Assembly: GCF_014643515.1 (NCBI RefSeq)
Contig: NZ_BMJP01000001.1
Coordinates: forward strand, 806,001-870,000
From: Sphingomonas prati
GTDB lineage: Bacteria > Pseudomonadota > Alphaproteobacteria > Sphingomonadales > Sphingomonadaceae
Direction: 5' to 3'
DNA length: 64,000 bases
Shown in pieces: positions 40,050 through 52,685 of this stretch (the first letter of the stretch is position 1; every line of letters starts with the position of its first letter). The notes under the pieces are model-generated. The model was given only the letters and a program-made list of their open reading frames with translations. It did not search any database and had not been told where the DNA came from. Position numbers and translations under genes: made by a program.

Positions 40050-40054
40050 ATCTC

Positions 40055-41500
40055 TCAGCGGTAGCAGACCGTCTTGACAGCTTTCACCACGTCGTCCGCC
40101 TTCAGCAGCGCGGCCTTTTCCAGGTTCGCGGCATAGGGCATCGGCACGTCGACATTGGTCACGCGCAGGACCGGCGCGTCGAGGTCGTCGAACCCCTCCT
40201 CCATCGCGATCGCCGCGATCTCGGCGCTGATCGAGCAGGTCGGCCAGCCTTCTTCGACGCAAACGATCCGGTTCGTCTTGGCCAGGCTCGCCAGCACGGT
40301 CTGCTTGTCGAGCGGGCGCAGCGTGCGCAGGTCGATGACCTCCGCTTCGATGCCCTCGGCCGCCAGCTTGCCCGCCGCGTCCATCGCGACCGCGACACCA
40401 ATCGAGTAGGTCACGATCGTCACGTCGCTGCCCTCGCGCACGATCCGCGCTTTGCCGATCGGCAGGACATAGTCGTCGATCGCCGGCACGTCGAAGCTTT
40501 GCCCGTAAAGCAGCTCGTTCTCGAGGAACACGACCGGGTCCTGCGACCGGATCGCGGCCTTGAGCAGCCCCTTGGCATCCGCCGCGCTGTACGGCGCGAT
40601 CACGATCAGGCCGGGGACGCTGGCATACCACGGCGCGTAGTTCTGCGAATGCTGCGCACCGACGCGCGCCGCCGCACCGTTGGGGCCGCGGAACACGATC
40701 GGGCACCGCATCTGGCCGCCCGACATGTAGTTGGTCTTGGCCGCCGAATTGATGATGTGATCGATCGCCTGCATGGCGAAGTTGAACGTCATGAATTCGA
40801 TGATCGGCTTCAACCCGCCCATCGCCGCGCCCGTGCCGACACCGGCAAAGCCGTATTCGGTGATCGGCGTGTCAATGACGCGCTTGTCGCCGAATTCGTC
40901 GAGCAGGCCCTGCGTCACCTTGTACGCGCCCTGATACTGCGCGACTTCCTCGCCCATCACGAAGATGCGGTCGTCGGCGCGCATTTCCTCGGCCATCGCA
41001 TCACGCAACGCCTCGCGGACGGTCGTCTTGACCATCTCGGTGCCGGCCGGAACCTCCGGATCGGCGATCTTCGTCTGCTCGACTGCAGCGACCAGCGTGT
41101 GCGTGCCGCTGTCCGACGGATCAGGGGCGGCGCTTTCCGGGTTCGGCGCACGACCGGCATCGGCGGGCGCTTCGACCGGCGTCGCGTCGGCAGTGCCGCC
41201 CTCGTCCGGAACCGGCGCGCTGCTCGCGGCCGGCGCGGACAGATTGGCCGCGTCCTCGCCCTCTTCGGCGATGATCGCGATCACCGTGCCGACCTTCACC
41301 GCGTCGGTGCCCTCGGCGACCAGGATCTTGGCGATGACGCCTTCGTCCACCGCCTCGAATTCCATCGTCGCCTTGTCGGTTTCGATTTCGGCCATGATGT
41401 CGCCGGACGCGACGGTGTCGCCTTCCTTGACCAGCCATTTGGCAAGCGTGCCTTCCTCCATCGTGGGGGAAAGCGCGGGCATCTTGAGTTCGATCGCCAT
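40055..41500 (-). CDS. pdhB: Pyruvate dehydrogenase E1 beta subunit with N-terminal lipoyl domain
   Basis: 481 residues. The first ~80 are a lipoyl domain ([20 protein letters not shown]; lipoyl Lys43 in [15 protein letters not shown]), then an Ala/Pro linker and the E1-beta catalytic domain ([36 protein letters not shown]). A lipoyl domain on E1 beta is typical of alphaproteobacteria. Its ATG overlaps the pdhA TGA. Part of eno-ftsB-pdhA-pdhB. Confidence 0.97.
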   Translation of the reverse strand: MAIELKMPALSPTMEEGTLAKWLVKEGDTVASGDIMAEIETDKATMEFEAVDEGVIAKILVAEGTDAVKVGTVIAIIAEEGEDAANLSAPAASSAPVPDEGGTADATPVEAPADAGRAPNPESAAPDPSDSGTHTLVAAVEQTKIADPEVPAGTEMVKTTVREALRDAMAEEMRADDRIFVMGEEVAQYQGAYKVTQGLLDEFGDKRVIDTPITEYGFAGVGTGAAMGGLKPIIEFMTFNFAMQAIDHIINSAAKTNYMSGGQMRCPIVFRGPNGAAARVGAQHSQNYAPWYASVPGLIVIAPYSAADAKGLLKAAIRSQDPVVFLENELLYGQSFDVPAIDDYVLPIGKARIVREGSDVTIVTYSIGVAVAMDAAGKLAAEGIEAEVIDLRTLRPLDKQTVLASLAKTNRIVCVEEGWPTCSISAEIAAIAMEEGFDDLDAPVLRVTNVDVPMPYAANLEKAALLKADDVVKAVKTVCYR

Positions 41501-42558
41501 CAGTAGGTTTCCACCAGCACGTCGGTATGAAGTTCGGACAGGTCCGGCTCGGGCGACTGTTCGGCGAAGTCCGCCGCGTTCGCCACGATGGTCTTGATGT
41601 CCTTGTCGATCGCCTTCATCTCGTCCTCGGTCACGCCGATCGCCTCGAGCTCGCGCTTCACGGCATCGATCGGATCGGACTTGTCGCGCATCGACTGCAC
41701 CTCGTCACGCGACCGGTACTTGGCCGGGTCGGACATCGAGTGGCCACGGTAGCGATAAGTCTTCAGCTCGAGCAGGATCGGACCCTTGCCGGACCGCGTC
41801 CATTCGATCGCGGTTTCGGCCGCACCGCGCACCGCCAGCACGTCCATGCCGTCGACCTGGATACCCGGAATGCGGAAGCTTTCGCCGCGCAGGTACAGCT
41901 GGTCCTCGGCCGACGCGCGGTTCACGCTCGTGCCCATCGCATACTGGTTGTTCTCGATCACGAAGATGACCGGCAGCTTCCACAGCTCGGCCATATTGAA
42001 CGCTTCGTACACCTGACCCTGGTTGGCCGCGCCGTCGCCGAAATAGGCGAGGCACAGGCCGCCGTCGCCCTTGTACTTGTGGCCGAAGCCCAGCCCGGCG
42101 CCGAGCGACACCTGCGCGCCGACGATGCCGTGCCCGCCGTAGAACTTATGCTCCACGGAAAACATGTGCATCGACCCGCCCTTGCCCTTGGAGATCCCCG
42201 CGGCGCGGCCGGTCAGTTCGGCCATGATGATCTTGGGATCGATGCCGTAGGCGAGCATGTGGCCGTGATCGCGGTACCCGGTGATGACCGAGTCCTTGCC
42301 GACTTCCAGAGCGGACTGGAGCCCGACCGCAACGGCTTCCTGGCCGATATACAGGTGGCAGAAGCCACCGATCAGGCCAAGACCGTACAGCTGGCCGGCC
42401 TTTTCCTCGAACCGGCGGATGAGAACCATCTGCCGGTAGAATTCGAGCAGTTGTTCTTTCGTGGCCTCGAACCGCACCGGCTGCTGCGGGCGTTCACGGT
42501 TCGGTGTCGCGGGAGGGGCCTCGGCCTCTTCACCGCGGGGCTGCACTGCCTTTGCCAA
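41500..42558 (-). CDS. pdhA: Pyruvate dehydrogenase E1 alpha subunit
   Basis: 352 residues. The thiamine-diphosphate motif [20 protein letters not shown], ending [10 protein letters not shown], is complete, and the phosphorylation-loop region [19 protein letters not shown] is present. The start is TTG at 42558, preceded by AGGAG at 8-base spacing; no ATG exists before the conserved domain. It decarboxylates pyruvate with PdhB. Confidence 0.97.
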   Translation of the reverse strand: MAKAVQPRGEEAEAPPATPNRERPQQPVRFEATKEQLLEFYRQMVLIRRFEEKAGQLYGLGLIGGFCHLYIGQEAVAVGLQSALEVGKDSVITGYRDHGHMLAYGIDPKIIMAELTGRAAGISKGKGGSMHMFSVEHKFYGGHGIVGAQVSLGAGLGFGHKYKGDGGLCLAYFGDGAANQGQVYEAFNMAELWKLPVIFVIENNQYAMGTSVNRASAEDQLYLRGESFRIPGIQVDGMDVLAVRGAAETAIEWTRSGKGPILLELKTYRYRGHSMSDPAKYRSRDEVQSMRDKSDPIDAVKRELEAIGVTEDEMKAIDKDIKTIVANAADFAEQSPEPDLSELHTDVLVETY

Positions 42559-42639
42559 GCGTCCGGCTCCTGTCGTTTGAAACGTCGTGGCCGCGGTCTA
42601 GGCCCTCGTCGGGCGTTCCGCAACGTCCCCGGCCACCTT

Positions 42640-42969
42640 TTACCGGTTCTGCAGGATCACCTCATCCTCGCGAACCTGATCGGTTCGCGAGCGGACGAGT
42701 TCGTCGGCAAGGTCCGGGTCCACGCCCTTGCGCGGGTCGAGCAGGTCGGACCGATGCTGCAATCGCGCCCGCTCCGCCTCGACCTTCGCCAGCTCCGCCT
42801 CACGCGCCACCCGCTCGGTCTTGTAGTCGCCCCAGGCGAGCAGCCCGTTCTGGCCGATCACCGCGGCCAGCACGAAATAGACGATGATCAGCACGACCGC
42901 CGCCGGGGCCGCTGCCGCCAGCACCAGCCCGATCGTTGAACGCCGCGGCGCCCCGCCCGGCCTGCTCAT
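42640..42969 (-). CDS. ftsB: FtsB/DivIC septum formation protein
   Basis: 109 residues. One membrane helix (about 20-40) follows a short basic start, then a coiled coil (YKTERVAREAELAKVEAERA, then RLQHRSDLLDP) and the short C-terminal segment. It is the FtsB part of the FtsQBL division complex. Its place directly after eno is the classic bacterial arrangement. Confidence 0.93.
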   Translation of the reverse strand: MSRPGGAPRRSTIGLVLAAAAPAAVVLIIVYFVLAAVIGQNGLLAWGDYKTERVAREAELAKVEAERARLQHRSDLLDPRKGVDPDLADELVRSRTDQVREDEVILQNR

Positions 42970-43009
42970 CGTCTATGCCTGCTCATCGCCTATCCCCCGC
43001 TCGATTGCG

Positions 43010-45050
<2,041 letters not shown>

Positions 45051-45054
<4 letters not shown>

Positions 45055-45407
45055 CGCAGGCCCACGATCCAGCGGACGAGACGGTCGCCGGGCTTGTGCA
45101 CCGGCTTATCGATGACGGCCGGACTTATGTCCGTGCCGAAATCGACGTCGTCCGGGCAACCGCCAGCGCGAAGATCGCCGCGACCAAGATGGCCGTCGTC
45201 GTCGGGATCGCGGCTATATTCGTGGTGCAGGCCGGTCTGACCGTCCTGTTCATCGCCCTTGGCTCGGTATTGGCATTGCTGATGCCGATCTGGGCGGGCC
45301 AACTCCTCGCGGCGGTCATCGCGTTCGCGATCGCAGGCCTGATGGTGAAGTACGCCATCTCGCGTTTCTCGACCGGCGTCACGACGCCGGTGGGGGACGC
45401 TTCGTGA
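45051..45407 (+). CDS. Phage holin-like YqjE family membrane protein
   Basis: 118 residues with two adjacent membrane helices (AVVVGIAAIFVVQAGLTVLF and GQLLAAVIAFAIAGLMV) after an N-terminal amphipathic helix; matches the Phage_holin_3_6/YqjE family. Despite the family name, no lysis genes are present and the context is envelope stress. The ATG overlaps the preceding gene by four bases. Confidence 0.82.
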
Positions 45408-45814
45408 GCGGCTCTCCCGAAGTCTTGGCGGCAAAGGCGCGAGCCGCCGCCGCCCGCACCCGCCTCGACGGAACGGTGGCCGAACTGAAGGGCCGCCTTC
45501 AACCGTCCACGCTCGTTCACAACGCCTGGGCCGATACGGTCGACCGCGGTGCCGATGCGTGGGACGTGACCGTCGAACGCGGCACGAAAAGCCTGACACT
45601 GGCCGTCGACAAGGCAACCGAGGCTGGTGAAGCTGCCGTTGCCTACGCTCAGAAGCGTCCCGGCGTCGTGGCGACCGGCTTCGGCACGGCGCTTGCCCTG
45701 CTCGTTGGCCCGTCGCTTGTCCGTCGTGCGCTCCGCCGCCCGCCCCCCAAACCTATCCCAACGGATCCGCCGCGTCTGACCGGCCCGATCCCACATTTGG
45801 AGACACACTCATGA
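45404..45814 (+). CDS. DUF3618 membrane protein
   Basis: 136 residues from a GTG overlapping the previous stop. RTRLDGTVAELKGRLQPSTL is the DUF3618 signature; one hydrophobic segment follows (GVVATGFGTALALLVGPSL). Members usually sit beside YqjE/YqjD genes; function unknown. Confidence 0.85.
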   Translation: MSGSPEVLAAKARAAAARTRLDGTVAELKGRLQPSTLVHNAWADTVDRGADAWDVTVERGTKSLTLAVDKATEAGEAAVAYAQKRPGVVATGFGTALALLVGPSLVRRALRRPPPKPIPTDPPRLTGPIPHLETHS

Positions 45815-46374
45815 CGACCCCAGTCAACGACGACCACGCCGAAGGCCGCCTGGCCGCCGCTGCCCACAAGGTGGGTGACGCCGCAGCCTCGGCCGGTCAC
45901 GCCGTGACCGAGAGCGCCAGCGCCGCCGCCGACGCGGTCAGCGACGCAGCCCACGCCGCCAAGGTGAAGGCCGCTGACACCGCCGCCGTCATCCGCGACA
46001 AGGCGGCAGATGCCTATGACGCGGCCCGTGACAAGGCCTCGACCGCCCGCGAAACCGCCGCGACCGGCTTCGACTCGGCACCGCTCGCCGTGCTCGCGGG
46101 CGGCATCGCGCTCGGTGCGATCCTTGGCGCGCTGCTGCCCCGTACGGAGCGCGAGACCGAACTGCTCGGCCCCGTCGCGGCCAAGGCCACCGACGCCGCA
46201 CGTTCCGCCTTCGTCGCCGCCAAGTCGGCCGGGCAGGACAAGCTCGACGAACTGGGCATCAACAAGGACGCGGCCCGCGCTAAGGTCGACCAGCTGGTCG
46301 ATACCGCCAGCCAGGCTGCGACGTCCGCCGGTGCCGCTGCCAAGGACGCCGTCCGCAACCGCACCGACGTCTGA
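45811..46374 (+). CDS. Ala-rich membrane-associated stress protein
   Basis: 187 residues, very rich in Ala and Lys/Asp. Repeating 11-residue-like amphipathic helices (AADAVSDAAHAAKVKAADTA, then AYDAARDKASTARETA) recall apolipoprotein/LEA-type proteins. One hydrophobic stretch (APLAVLAGGIALGAILGALL) could insert in the membrane. Its ATG overlaps the DUF3618 stop. It is the last gene before a terminator. Confidence 0.75.
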   Translation: MTTPVNDDHAEGRLAAAAHKVGDAAASAGHAVTESASAAADAVSDAAHAAKVKAADTAAVIRDKAADAYDAARDKASTARETAATGFDSAPLAVLAGGIALGAILGALLPRTERETELLGPVAAKATDAARSAFVAAKSAGQDKLDELGINKDAARAKVDQLVDTASQAATSAGAAAKDAVRNRTDV

Positions 46375-46389
46375 ACCCCGGGCCGCCGC

Positions 46390-46414
46390 GGAACCGACAG
46401 GTTCAACGGCGGTT
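46390..46414 (+). promoter_or_regulatory. Second EcfG-like promoter match, before the MlaC-family gene
   Basis: GGAAC at 46390-46394, 17-base spacer, GTT at 46412-46414. The match is exact at the invariant positions, but a strong terminator hairpin lies between it and the next gene, so its output is unclear. Confidence 0.4.
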
Positions 46415-46425
46415 CACCGACCAGA

Positions 46426-46465
46426 GACTACGGCGTTCCCATGGCGGGGACGCCGTAGTCGTGTT
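46426..46465 (+). terminator. Terminator of the membrane stress module
   Basis: GACTACGGCGT and ACGCCGTAGTC make a perfect 11-base stem around a 13-base loop that can itself pair CCC with GGG, followed by GTGTTTAC. It lies 51 bases after the last module gene and 16 before the MlaC-type start. Confidence 0.8.
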
Positions 46466-46481
46466 TACAGGAGTTCATTTC

Positions 46482-47084
46482 ATGCGTGCATCCATCCGCA
46501 CCGCCTTCGCCGCAGCCATCATGTCCGCCGGCGCGGTCGTGCCACTGCTTCCCGCCACCGCCCAGGTTCGCATCGACAACAGCGATCCCGCCCGGTTCGT
46601 CGACACGCTGTCCGACGCCGGTCTCGGCGCGCTTCGCACCGGCAACCGCACCGCCGCCCGCGCGCAGTTCCGCACCCTGCTTGCGCAGCACTTCAACATC
46701 GACCAGATCGGCGACCGCCTGATCCGCGCGCACATCGCCCGCATCACGCCGCAGCAGCGCGCGGCCTACAAGGCGGCGTTCCCGAGCTTCCTGATCAACA
46801 CCTATGCCGACCGGCTGCAGCAGTATGCCCGCGCCGACGTGAAGGTCATCCGCGTTGCCCCCGCCGGCAACACGGCACAGGTCATGACGCAGGTCATCCA
46901 GCCCGGCGCCAGCCCGATCAACGCTACCTGGACGGTTGATCGCACCAGCGGCAGCTGGAAAGTCAGCAACCTGACGGTCGCCGGGATCAACCTCGGCATC
47001 ACGCAGGCGAACGACTTCAACTCGGTGATCCAGCGCCAGGGCTTCGACGGCCTGATCAAGCTCATGCAGTCGCGCGCCGGCTGA
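46482..47084 (+). CDS. MlaC-family periplasmic phospholipid/ABC-associated protein
   Basis: 200 residues. A signal peptide ends near residue 29 (LLPATA-QVRID). The mature domain has FRTLLAQHFNIDQIGDRLI, AAYKAAFPSFLINTYADRL and GSWKVSNLTVAGINLGITQ, the MlaC (Tol_Tol_Ttg2) pattern of lipid shuttles in retrograde phospholipid transport. No MlaD/E/F genes are nearby. ATG 46482 is set by AGGAG 8 bases upstream. Confidence 0.85.
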   Translation: MRASIRTAFAAAIMSAGAVVPLLPATAQVRIDNSDPARFVDTLSDAGLGALRTGNRTAARAQFRTLLAQHFNIDQIGDRLIRAHIARITPQQRAAYKAAFPSFLINTYADRLQQYARADVKVIRVAPAGNTAQVMTQVIQPGASPINATWTVDRTSGSWKVSNLTVAGINLGITQANDFNSVIQRQGFDGLIKLMQSRAG

Positions 47085-47105
47085 TCACCGGCTGAGGGGT
47101 TGTAA

Positions 47106-47139
47106 GGGGTGCGGATCGCAGTTAGTCGGTCCGCACCCC
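47106..47139 (+). terminator. Hairpin after the MlaC-type gene
   Basis: GGGGTGCGGA and TCCGCACCCC form a perfect 10-base stem with a 14-base loop, 21 bases past the stop. It lacks a T run, so it may be a factor-dependent end or 3' stabilising structure. Confidence 0.6.
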
Positions 47140-47167
47140 CGAACCCTACGGCATCGGACTGTTTGAT

Positions 47168-47410
47168 ATGAGCAACCTACATCTCGTCTTCGGTGGCCGC
47201 GTCAGCGATCCGCGCACGCTGGACTTCGCAGACCTGCACGCGATCGACTTCGTCGGCGTCTTTCCGAACTACAAGGCGGCCGAGGACGCATGGCGCGCAT
47301 CCGCCCAGCGGACCGTCGACGACGCCGAGATGAAGTATGTCGTCGTCCCGCTCCAGCGCATGCTCGAACCGTCGGGAACCGCCGGCCAGCCGCCCCACGA
47401 GGTCGGCTGA
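47168..47410 (+). CDS. DUF4170 family protein
   Basis: 80 residues. LHLVFGGRVSDPRTLDFADL and FVGVFPNYKAAEDAWRAS, with DAEMKYVVVPLQRML, are the DUF4170 family blocks, found in alphaproteobacteria, sometimes near lipid or envelope genes. No function is known. The PhyH gene starts 18 bases later. Confidence 0.88.
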   Translation: MSNLHLVFGGRVSDPRTLDFADLHAIDFVGVFPNYKAAEDAWRASAQRTVDDAEMKYVVVPLQRMLEPSGTAGQPPHEVG

Positions 47411-47428
47411 CATCGACCCGCGTCGCTC

Positions 47429-48061
47429 ATGCCCGAGCTGAGCGACCTTGAACTCGAACGGGACGGCGCGGCACTCCATCGCAGCGTCGTCCGCGACCTC
47501 GTTCCGCACATGCTTGCGGAACTGCCCGAGCTACCAACCGGCAGCGCCGGCATCCGCATCGCCGGACGCCCAGCGTTCGCCACCATGCTTGCCGCGTCCG
47601 GCCCGATCGGTCGGATCGCTGCGACAGCGATCGCCCCCTCCTGCCGCCCCGTCCGCGCCATCCTGTTCGACAAGTCGGCGGACACGAACTGGGCCGTCGG
47701 GTGGCACCAGGACCGGACGATCGTCGTAGCGGCCCGCCATGACGTTCCCGCCTTCGGGCCGTGGACGATCAAGCAGGGCCTCCAGCATGTCGCCCCCCCC
47801 TTCGCCTATCTCGCCGCCACGGTCACGCTGCGCGTTCACCTCGACGACTTCCCGCCAGACAACGCACCCCTCCGCATCGCTCGCGGAACGCACCGTTTGG
47901 GCCTGATCCCGGAGCATGCGATCGCTGACGTCGTCCGCAGTCACCTCCACCATGACTGCACAGCGCAGGCGGGCGACATCTGGATCTACGCGACGCCGAT
48001 CCTCCACGCGTCCGATCGCGCGATAAAGGTCGCCCGCCGACGGATTCTGCAGGTCGACTAA
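47429..48061 (+). CDS. Phytanoyl-CoA dioxygenase (PhyH)-like Fe(II)/2-oxoglutarate enzyme
   Basis: 210 residues. WAVGWHQDRTIVVAARHDVP gives the iron-binding His93 and Asp95; the distal His193 (ATPILHASDR) and the Arg of RRRILQVD complete the facial triad and the 2-oxoglutarate anchor. The substrate is unknown; bacterial relatives hydroxylate small molecules or lipids. Probably co-transcribed with the DUF4170 gene. Confidence 0.82.
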   Translation: MPELSDLELERDGAALHRSVVRDLVPHMLAELPELPTGSAGIRIAGRPAFATMLAASGPIGRIAATAIAPSCRPVRAILFDKSADTNWAVGWHQDRTIVVAARHDVPAFGPWTIKQGLQHVAPPFAYLAATVTLRVHLDDFPPDNAPLRIARGTHRLGLIPEHAIADVVRSHLHHDCTAQAGDIWIYATPILHASDRAIKVARRRILQVD

Positions 48062-48122
48062 AGTGCGGCGCATCTCCCCGCCCCGCTCGAATGGCGCGGC
48101 ATCGACTGACGTCGGTCGGGCG

Positions 48123-48746
48123 TCAGGCCTTGCGCCAGTGCAGTCGCAACAACGGCTTCGCGAGCAGCAGGCCGAGCAGAAACCCGCCGACATGCGCGGC
48201 CGCGGCGATCTGGTTCCCGTCGACGGTCGCGAGGCCGACGAGCAGCTGCAACCCGATCCACGCGGCGGCCAGCCACAGGATCTGCAACGCAGCCCCCAGC
48301 CGTCCCTCGCGGAAGCGCCCGCGCCGCTCGCCGTAAAGCAGCGCATAGGCCGCAAACAACGCGGACACCGCTCCGCTCGCCCCGATCATCGGCGCCATGC
48401 CGGACGGATCGACGGCATATTGCGCAGCCGCCGCCGCATAGGCGCCGCCGACGTACAAAATCGCCACGCCGATCCAACCAATCGACGGCTCGACATAGCG
48501 GCCGCAGAAACCCAGCATCAGCATGTTGAAGGCGAGATGGACGATCCCGCCGTGGATCAACGTCGCGGTCAGTGGCGTCAGCCACACCGGAACGGCACCT
48601 GCAAGAGCCAACCCGCCGACCCGCGCAGGAATAAATCCCCCACTGATCGGCACGATGTCCCGCCAAGGCCCCAGCGACCCGATCGCCCACGCGACACAGG
48701 TCGCGGCGACCAGGACGGTGGTAGCGCGTGCTGGCGGCAAACGCAT
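48123..48746 (-). CDS. Rhomboid-family intramembrane serine protease
   Basis: 207 residues with about six membrane helices. LIHGGIVHLAFNMLMLGF supplies the HxxxN loop (Asn74), the catalytic Ser124 is in IGASGAVSAL, and the partner His185 in AAHVGGFLLG. All catalytic residues are kept, so an active protease is expected. It lies 31 bases after greA. ATG 48746 starts at the first helix. Confidence 0.92.
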   Translation of the reverse strand: MRLPPARATTVLVAATCVAWAIGSLGPWRDIVPISGGFIPARVGGLALAGAVPVWLTPLTATLIHGGIVHLAFNMLMLGFCGRYVEPSIGWIGVAILYVGGAYAAAAAQYAVDPSGMAPMIGASGAVSALFAAYALLYGERRGRFREGRLGAALQILWLAAAWIGLQLLVGLATVDGNQIAAAAHVGGFLLGLLLAKPLLRLHWRKA

Positions 48747-48777
48747 GCCGATCAGCCGATGTGAACGAGGATGGAGA

Positions 48778-49254
48778 TCAGATGAACTCGATCTTCGACA
48801 CGACATAGTACCGGTCGCCGGACGGCACGGTGACCTCGATCTCGTCATCGATCGTCCGACCGATCAGCGCACGCCCCAGCGGCGAATTGTACGAGATGCG
48901 CCCGAGCTTGGCATCCGCCTCGGTCTGGCCGACAAGCTGGTACGTCACCGGCTTTTCGTCTTCGTCGATCAGGTGAACGGTCGCACCGAACACCACCTTG
49001 TCGCCCGAGAGCGTTTTCGGGTCGATCACCTGCGCGCGGGACAGCTTGTCCTCGATGTCGCCGATCATCGCTTCGATCTGGCCCTGCCGCTCCTTTGCGG
49101 CATGATATTCCGCGTTTTCGGACAGGTCGCCGTGCGCACGCGCTTCCTCGATCGAATCGATCACGCCCGGCCGTTCGGCTTTCAGAAGCGCGAGCTGGTC
49201 GCTGAGCATCTTCTGCCCTTCCGCCAGCATCGGCATCTTGTCGACGGTCGCCAT
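48778..49254 (-). CDS. greA: Transcription elongation factor GreA
   Basis: 158 residues. It rescues backtracked RNA polymerase by stimulating transcript cleavage. [20 protein letters not shown] carries the acidic tip of the N-terminal coiled coil; the C-terminal domain ends [20 protein letters not shown]. Follows carB by 80 bases. Confidence 0.97.
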   Translation of the reverse strand: MATVDKMPMLAEGQKMLSDQLALLKAERPGVIDSIEEARAHGDLSENAEYHAAKERQGQIEAMIGDIEDKLSRAQVIDPKTLSGDKVVFGATVHLIDEDEKPVTYQLVGQTEADAKLGRISYNSPLGRALIGRTIDDEIEVTVPSGDRYYVVSKIEFI

Positions 49255-49334
49255 GAACCAAACCCTTTCGTACCATCGTCTAACCGGCGCCGTCCCGCGT
49301 GGACGACGCCCTCACCTGTCCGCGTTGGGGGTGA

Positions 49335-52300
49335 TCAGACGTTCAGTCCCGGATAATATGCCTGCAACGGCCGCACTTCAAGGTTGCGGTCGCGCAACGC
49401 GGCGATCGCCCGCACCGTGGCGACGCTCGCCGCCGCGGTCGTGAAGTACGGAACACGGTGCTTCAACGCCGCCCGCCGGATCGACGCGCTATCCTGCAAC
49501 GACTGCCAACCCTCAGTGGTGTTGAACACCAGCGCGATGCCGCCGTCGATGATCCGGTCGACGATGTGCGGCCGGCCCTGCGCCACCTTGTTCACGACCT
49601 CCACCGGCACGTCGTGCGCCTTCAGATACGCCGCGGTGCCGTCGGTCGCCACGAGCCGGAAACCGAGCGAAACCAGGTCGCGCGCCGCATCCAGCACGAC
49701 CGGTTTGTCGCCTTCCTTGACCGATACGAACACCGTACCGGTCAGCGGCAGGACGACGCCCGCCCCCAGCTGCGCCTTGGCGAAGGCAGTCGGGAAATCG
49801 CGATCGATTCCCATGACTTCGCCGGTGCTCTTCATCTCCGGTGACAGGACTGGATCGACGCCGGGGAAGCGGTTGAAGGGGAACACCGCCTCCTTCACCG
49901 CGACATGCGCGATGCGCCGGTCGATCGGCTGCAGGTCGGCCAGCATCTCGCCCGCCATCACCCGCGCCGCGATCTTGGCGACCGGCACGCCGATCGCCTT
50001 GGCGACGAACGGCACCGTCCGGCTGGCGCGCGGATTGACCTCGATCAGATAGACCGCACCGTCCTTGACCGCGAACTGGATGTTCATCAGCCCGCGGACC
50101 TTCAGCGCGTGGGCCAGCACGACCGTCTGCCGCTCGATCTCCGCGATCGTCTCGTCGGACAGGCTGTAGGGAGGCAACGAACAGGCGCTGTCGCCCGAAT
50201 GGACGCCCGCCTCCTCGATATGCTGCATCACGCCGGCGACCACCACGTCGGTCCCGTCGCACAGCGCGTCGACGTCGACCTCGATCGCATCGCGCAGATA
50301 CTGATCGATCAGCACCGGGGACTCGCCCGACACCTGCACCGCGGTCGCGATATAGGTCTCCAGCTGCGCCGGCCCGTCGACGATCTCCATCGCGCGCCCG
50401 CCAAGCACATAGCTCGGCCGCATCAGCACGGGATAGCCGATCCGCTCGGCCACCGCGATCGCCTCTTCCAGGCTGCGTGCGATACCGTTCGCCGGCTGCA
50501 ACAGCTTGAGCGAAGAGATCAGGTCGGCGAACCGCTCGCGATCCTCGGCCAGGTCGATCGCATCCGGGCTGGTCCCCAGGATCGGGATCCCCGCCGCGGC
50601 AAGCTCGGCCGCCAGCTTCAGCGGCGTCTGCCCGCCGAACTGCACGATCACGCCCACCAGCGTCCCGTTCGACTGCTCGACGTGCAGGATCTCCAGCACG
50701 TCCTCCGCGGTCAGCGGCTCGAAATACAACCGATCGGATGTGTCGTAATCTGTCGACACCGTCTCCGGGTTGCAGTTGATCATGATCGTCTCGTACCCGG
50801 CACCGCCCTGCGCCTCGGACCCGAGCGCAAAGCAGGCGTGGCAGCAGCAGTAATCGAACTCGATCCCCTGCCCGATCCGGTTCGGCCCGCCGCCCAGGAT
50901 GACGATCTTGCGCTTGTCGGACGGCTGCGCCTCGTTCTCCGCCTCGCCGAACGTCGGCGCTTCGTAGGTCGAGTACATGTACGGCGTCTTGGCCTCGAAC
51001 TCGGCCGCGCAGGTGTCGATCCGCTTGAACACCGGCCGCACGCCCAGTTTGTGACGCAGCGTGCGCACCTCCTGCTCGGTCACGCCGCCGGTCATTGCCT
51101 TCATCACGTCGTGGATCAGCCCCGACCCGCGCGCCTGCGCCCGGTCCATGCCGCGCAGGTTGGCGGACTGCAGCGCCAGGAATGCCAGCCGCTTGTCGGA
51201 GAAGCCCATCGCCTTCAGCCGGCGCATGCCCGCCGCGTCGTTGGGCAACCCATCACGCGAAACCTGTTCCTCGGCGCGGATGATCGCCGCCATCTGCTCC
51301 ATGAACCACGGGTCGTAGCGCGCGATGCGGCACACATCGTCGACCGTGAACCCCTCGCGCATCGCCTGCGCCGCGACCAGCAGCCGGTCCGGCGTGGGCC
51401 GCGACAAGGCCGCCTCGATCACGTCGCGCCGTGCACCGCGGAGATGCTCGACGAAGTTCAGACCGGACAGCCCGGTCTCGAGACCCCGCAGCGCCTTCTG
51501 CAGGCTCTCCTGAAAATTGCGCCCGATCGCCATGACTTCGCCGACGCTCTTCATCGCTGTCGACAACAGATCGTCCGCGCCCTTGAACTTCTCGAACGCG
51601 AAACGAGGGATCTTGGTCACGACATAATCGATCGTCGGCTCGAACGCCGCGGGCGTGGCACCGGTGATGTCGTTGTCGATCTCGTCGAGCGTGTAGCCGA
51701 CCGCCAGCTTGGCCGCGACCTTGGCGATCGGGAAGCCCGTCGCCTTCGACGCCAGCGCGGACGACCGCGACACGCGCGGGTTCATCTCGATCACCACCAG
51801 CCGACCCGACTTCGGATCGACTGCGAACTGGACGTTGGAACCCCCTGTTTCGACACCGATTTCCCGCAGGACCGCGATCGATGCATTGCGCATGATCTGG
51901 TATTCCTTGTCGGTCAGCGTCAGCGCCGGAGCGACCGTAATCGAGTCCCCCGTATGGACTCCCATCGGGTCCAGATTCTCGATCGAACAGATGATGATGC
52001 AGTTGTCGTTCCGATCGCGGACGACCTCCATCTCATATTCCTTCCACCCGAGCACCGACTCCTCGATCAGCACTTCTGTGGTCGGCGAGGCATCGAGCCC
52101 GCCGGTCACGATCGCGATGAACTCCTCGCGATTGTAGGCGATGCCGCCGCCCGTGCCGCCCATCGTGAAGGAAGGCCGGATGATCGCCGGCAACCCGACC
52201 GTGTCGATCAGCGCCAGCGCCTCGTCGACCGTATGGGCCACGTCAGACCGCGGGCTTTCCAGCCCAATCTTGTCCATCGCCTGCCGGAATTTCAGCCGGT

Positions 52301-52682
52301 CCTCGGCCTTGTCGATCGCCTCGGCATCCGCGCCGATCATGACGCAGCCATATTTCGCCAGCGTCCCGTCGCGGTCCAGCGCCAGCGCGGTGTTGAGCGC
52401 GGTCTGCCCGCCCATCGTCGGCAGGACGGCGTCTGGCCGCTCCTTTTCGATGATCTTGGCGACGATCTCGGGCGTGATCGGCTCGACATAGGTCGCGTCC
52501 GCCATGTCCGGATCGGTCATGATCGTGGCGGGGTTGGAGTTCACCAGGATGATCCGGTAACCCTCCTCTTTCAATGCCTTGACCGCCTGAGTTCCGGAAT
52601 AGTCGAACTCGCACGCCTGCCCGATCACGATCGGCCCCGCGCCGATGATCAGGATGCTCGATATGTCGGTGCGCTTCGGCAT
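49335..52682 (-). CDS. carB: Carbamoyl-phosphate synthase large subunit
   Basis: 1115 residues, two ATP-grasp halves and a C-terminal allosteric domain. It makes carbamoyl phosphate for arginine and pyrimidines. [20 protein letters not shown] opens the protein and [20 protein letters not shown] the second half; [19 protein letters not shown] and the metal-binding [12 protein letters not shown] are present. Slightly longer than E. coli CarB (1073). Its start is 3 bases from the RraB-like stop. Confidence 0.98.
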   Translation of the reverse strand: MPKRTDISSILIIGAGPIVIGQACEFDYSGTQAVKALKEEGYRIILVNSNPATIMTDPDMADATYVEPITPEIVAKIIEKERPDAVLPTMGGQTALNTALALDRDGTLAKYGCVMIGADAEAIDKAEDRLKFRQAMDKIGLESPRSDVAHTVDEALALIDTVGLPAIIRPSFTMGGTGGGIAYNREEFIAIVTGGLDASPTTEVLIEESVLGWKEYEMEVVRDRNDNCIIICSIENLDPMGVHTGDSITVAPALTLTDKEYQIMRNASIAVLREIGVETGGSNVQFAVDPKSGRLVVIEMNPRVSRSSALASKATGFPIAKVAAKLAVGYTLDEIDNDITGATPAAFEPTIDYVVTKIPRFAFEKFKGADDLLSTAMKSVGEVMAIGRNFQESLQKALRGLETGLSGLNFVEHLRGARRDVIEAALSRPTPDRLLVAAQAMREGFTVDDVCRIARYDPWFMEQMAAIIRAEEQVSRDGLPNDAAGMRRLKAMGFSDKRLAFLALQSANLRGMDRAQARGSGLIHDVMKAMTGGVTEQEVRTLRHKLGVRPVFKRIDTCAAEFEAKTPYMYSTYEAPTFGEAENEAQPSDKRKIVILGGGPNRIGQGIEFDYCCCHACFALGSEAQGGAGYETIMINCNPETVSTDYDTSDRLYFEPLTAEDVLEILHVEQSNGTLVGVIVQFGGQTPLKLAAELAAAGIPILGTSPDAIDLAEDRERFADLISSLKLLQPANGIARSLEEAIAVAERIGYPVLMRPSYVLGGRAMEIVDGPAQLETYIATAVQVSGESPVLIDQYLRDAIEVDVDALCDGTDVVVAGVMQHIEEAGVHSGDSACSLPPYSLSDETIAEIERQTVVLAHALKVRGLMNIQFAVKDGAVYLIEVNPRASRTVPFVAKAIGVPVAKIAARVMAGEMLADLQPIDRRIAHVAVKEAVFPFNRFPGVDPVLSPEMKSTGEVMGIDRDFPTAFAKAQLGAGVVLPLTGTVFVSVKEGDKPVVLDAARDLVSLGFRLVATDGTAAYLKAHDVPVEVVNKVAQGRPHIVDRIIDGGIALVFNTTEGWQSLQDSASIRRAALKHRVPYFTTAAASVATVRAIAALRDRNLEVRPLQAYYPGLNV

Positions 52683-52685
52683 GGC

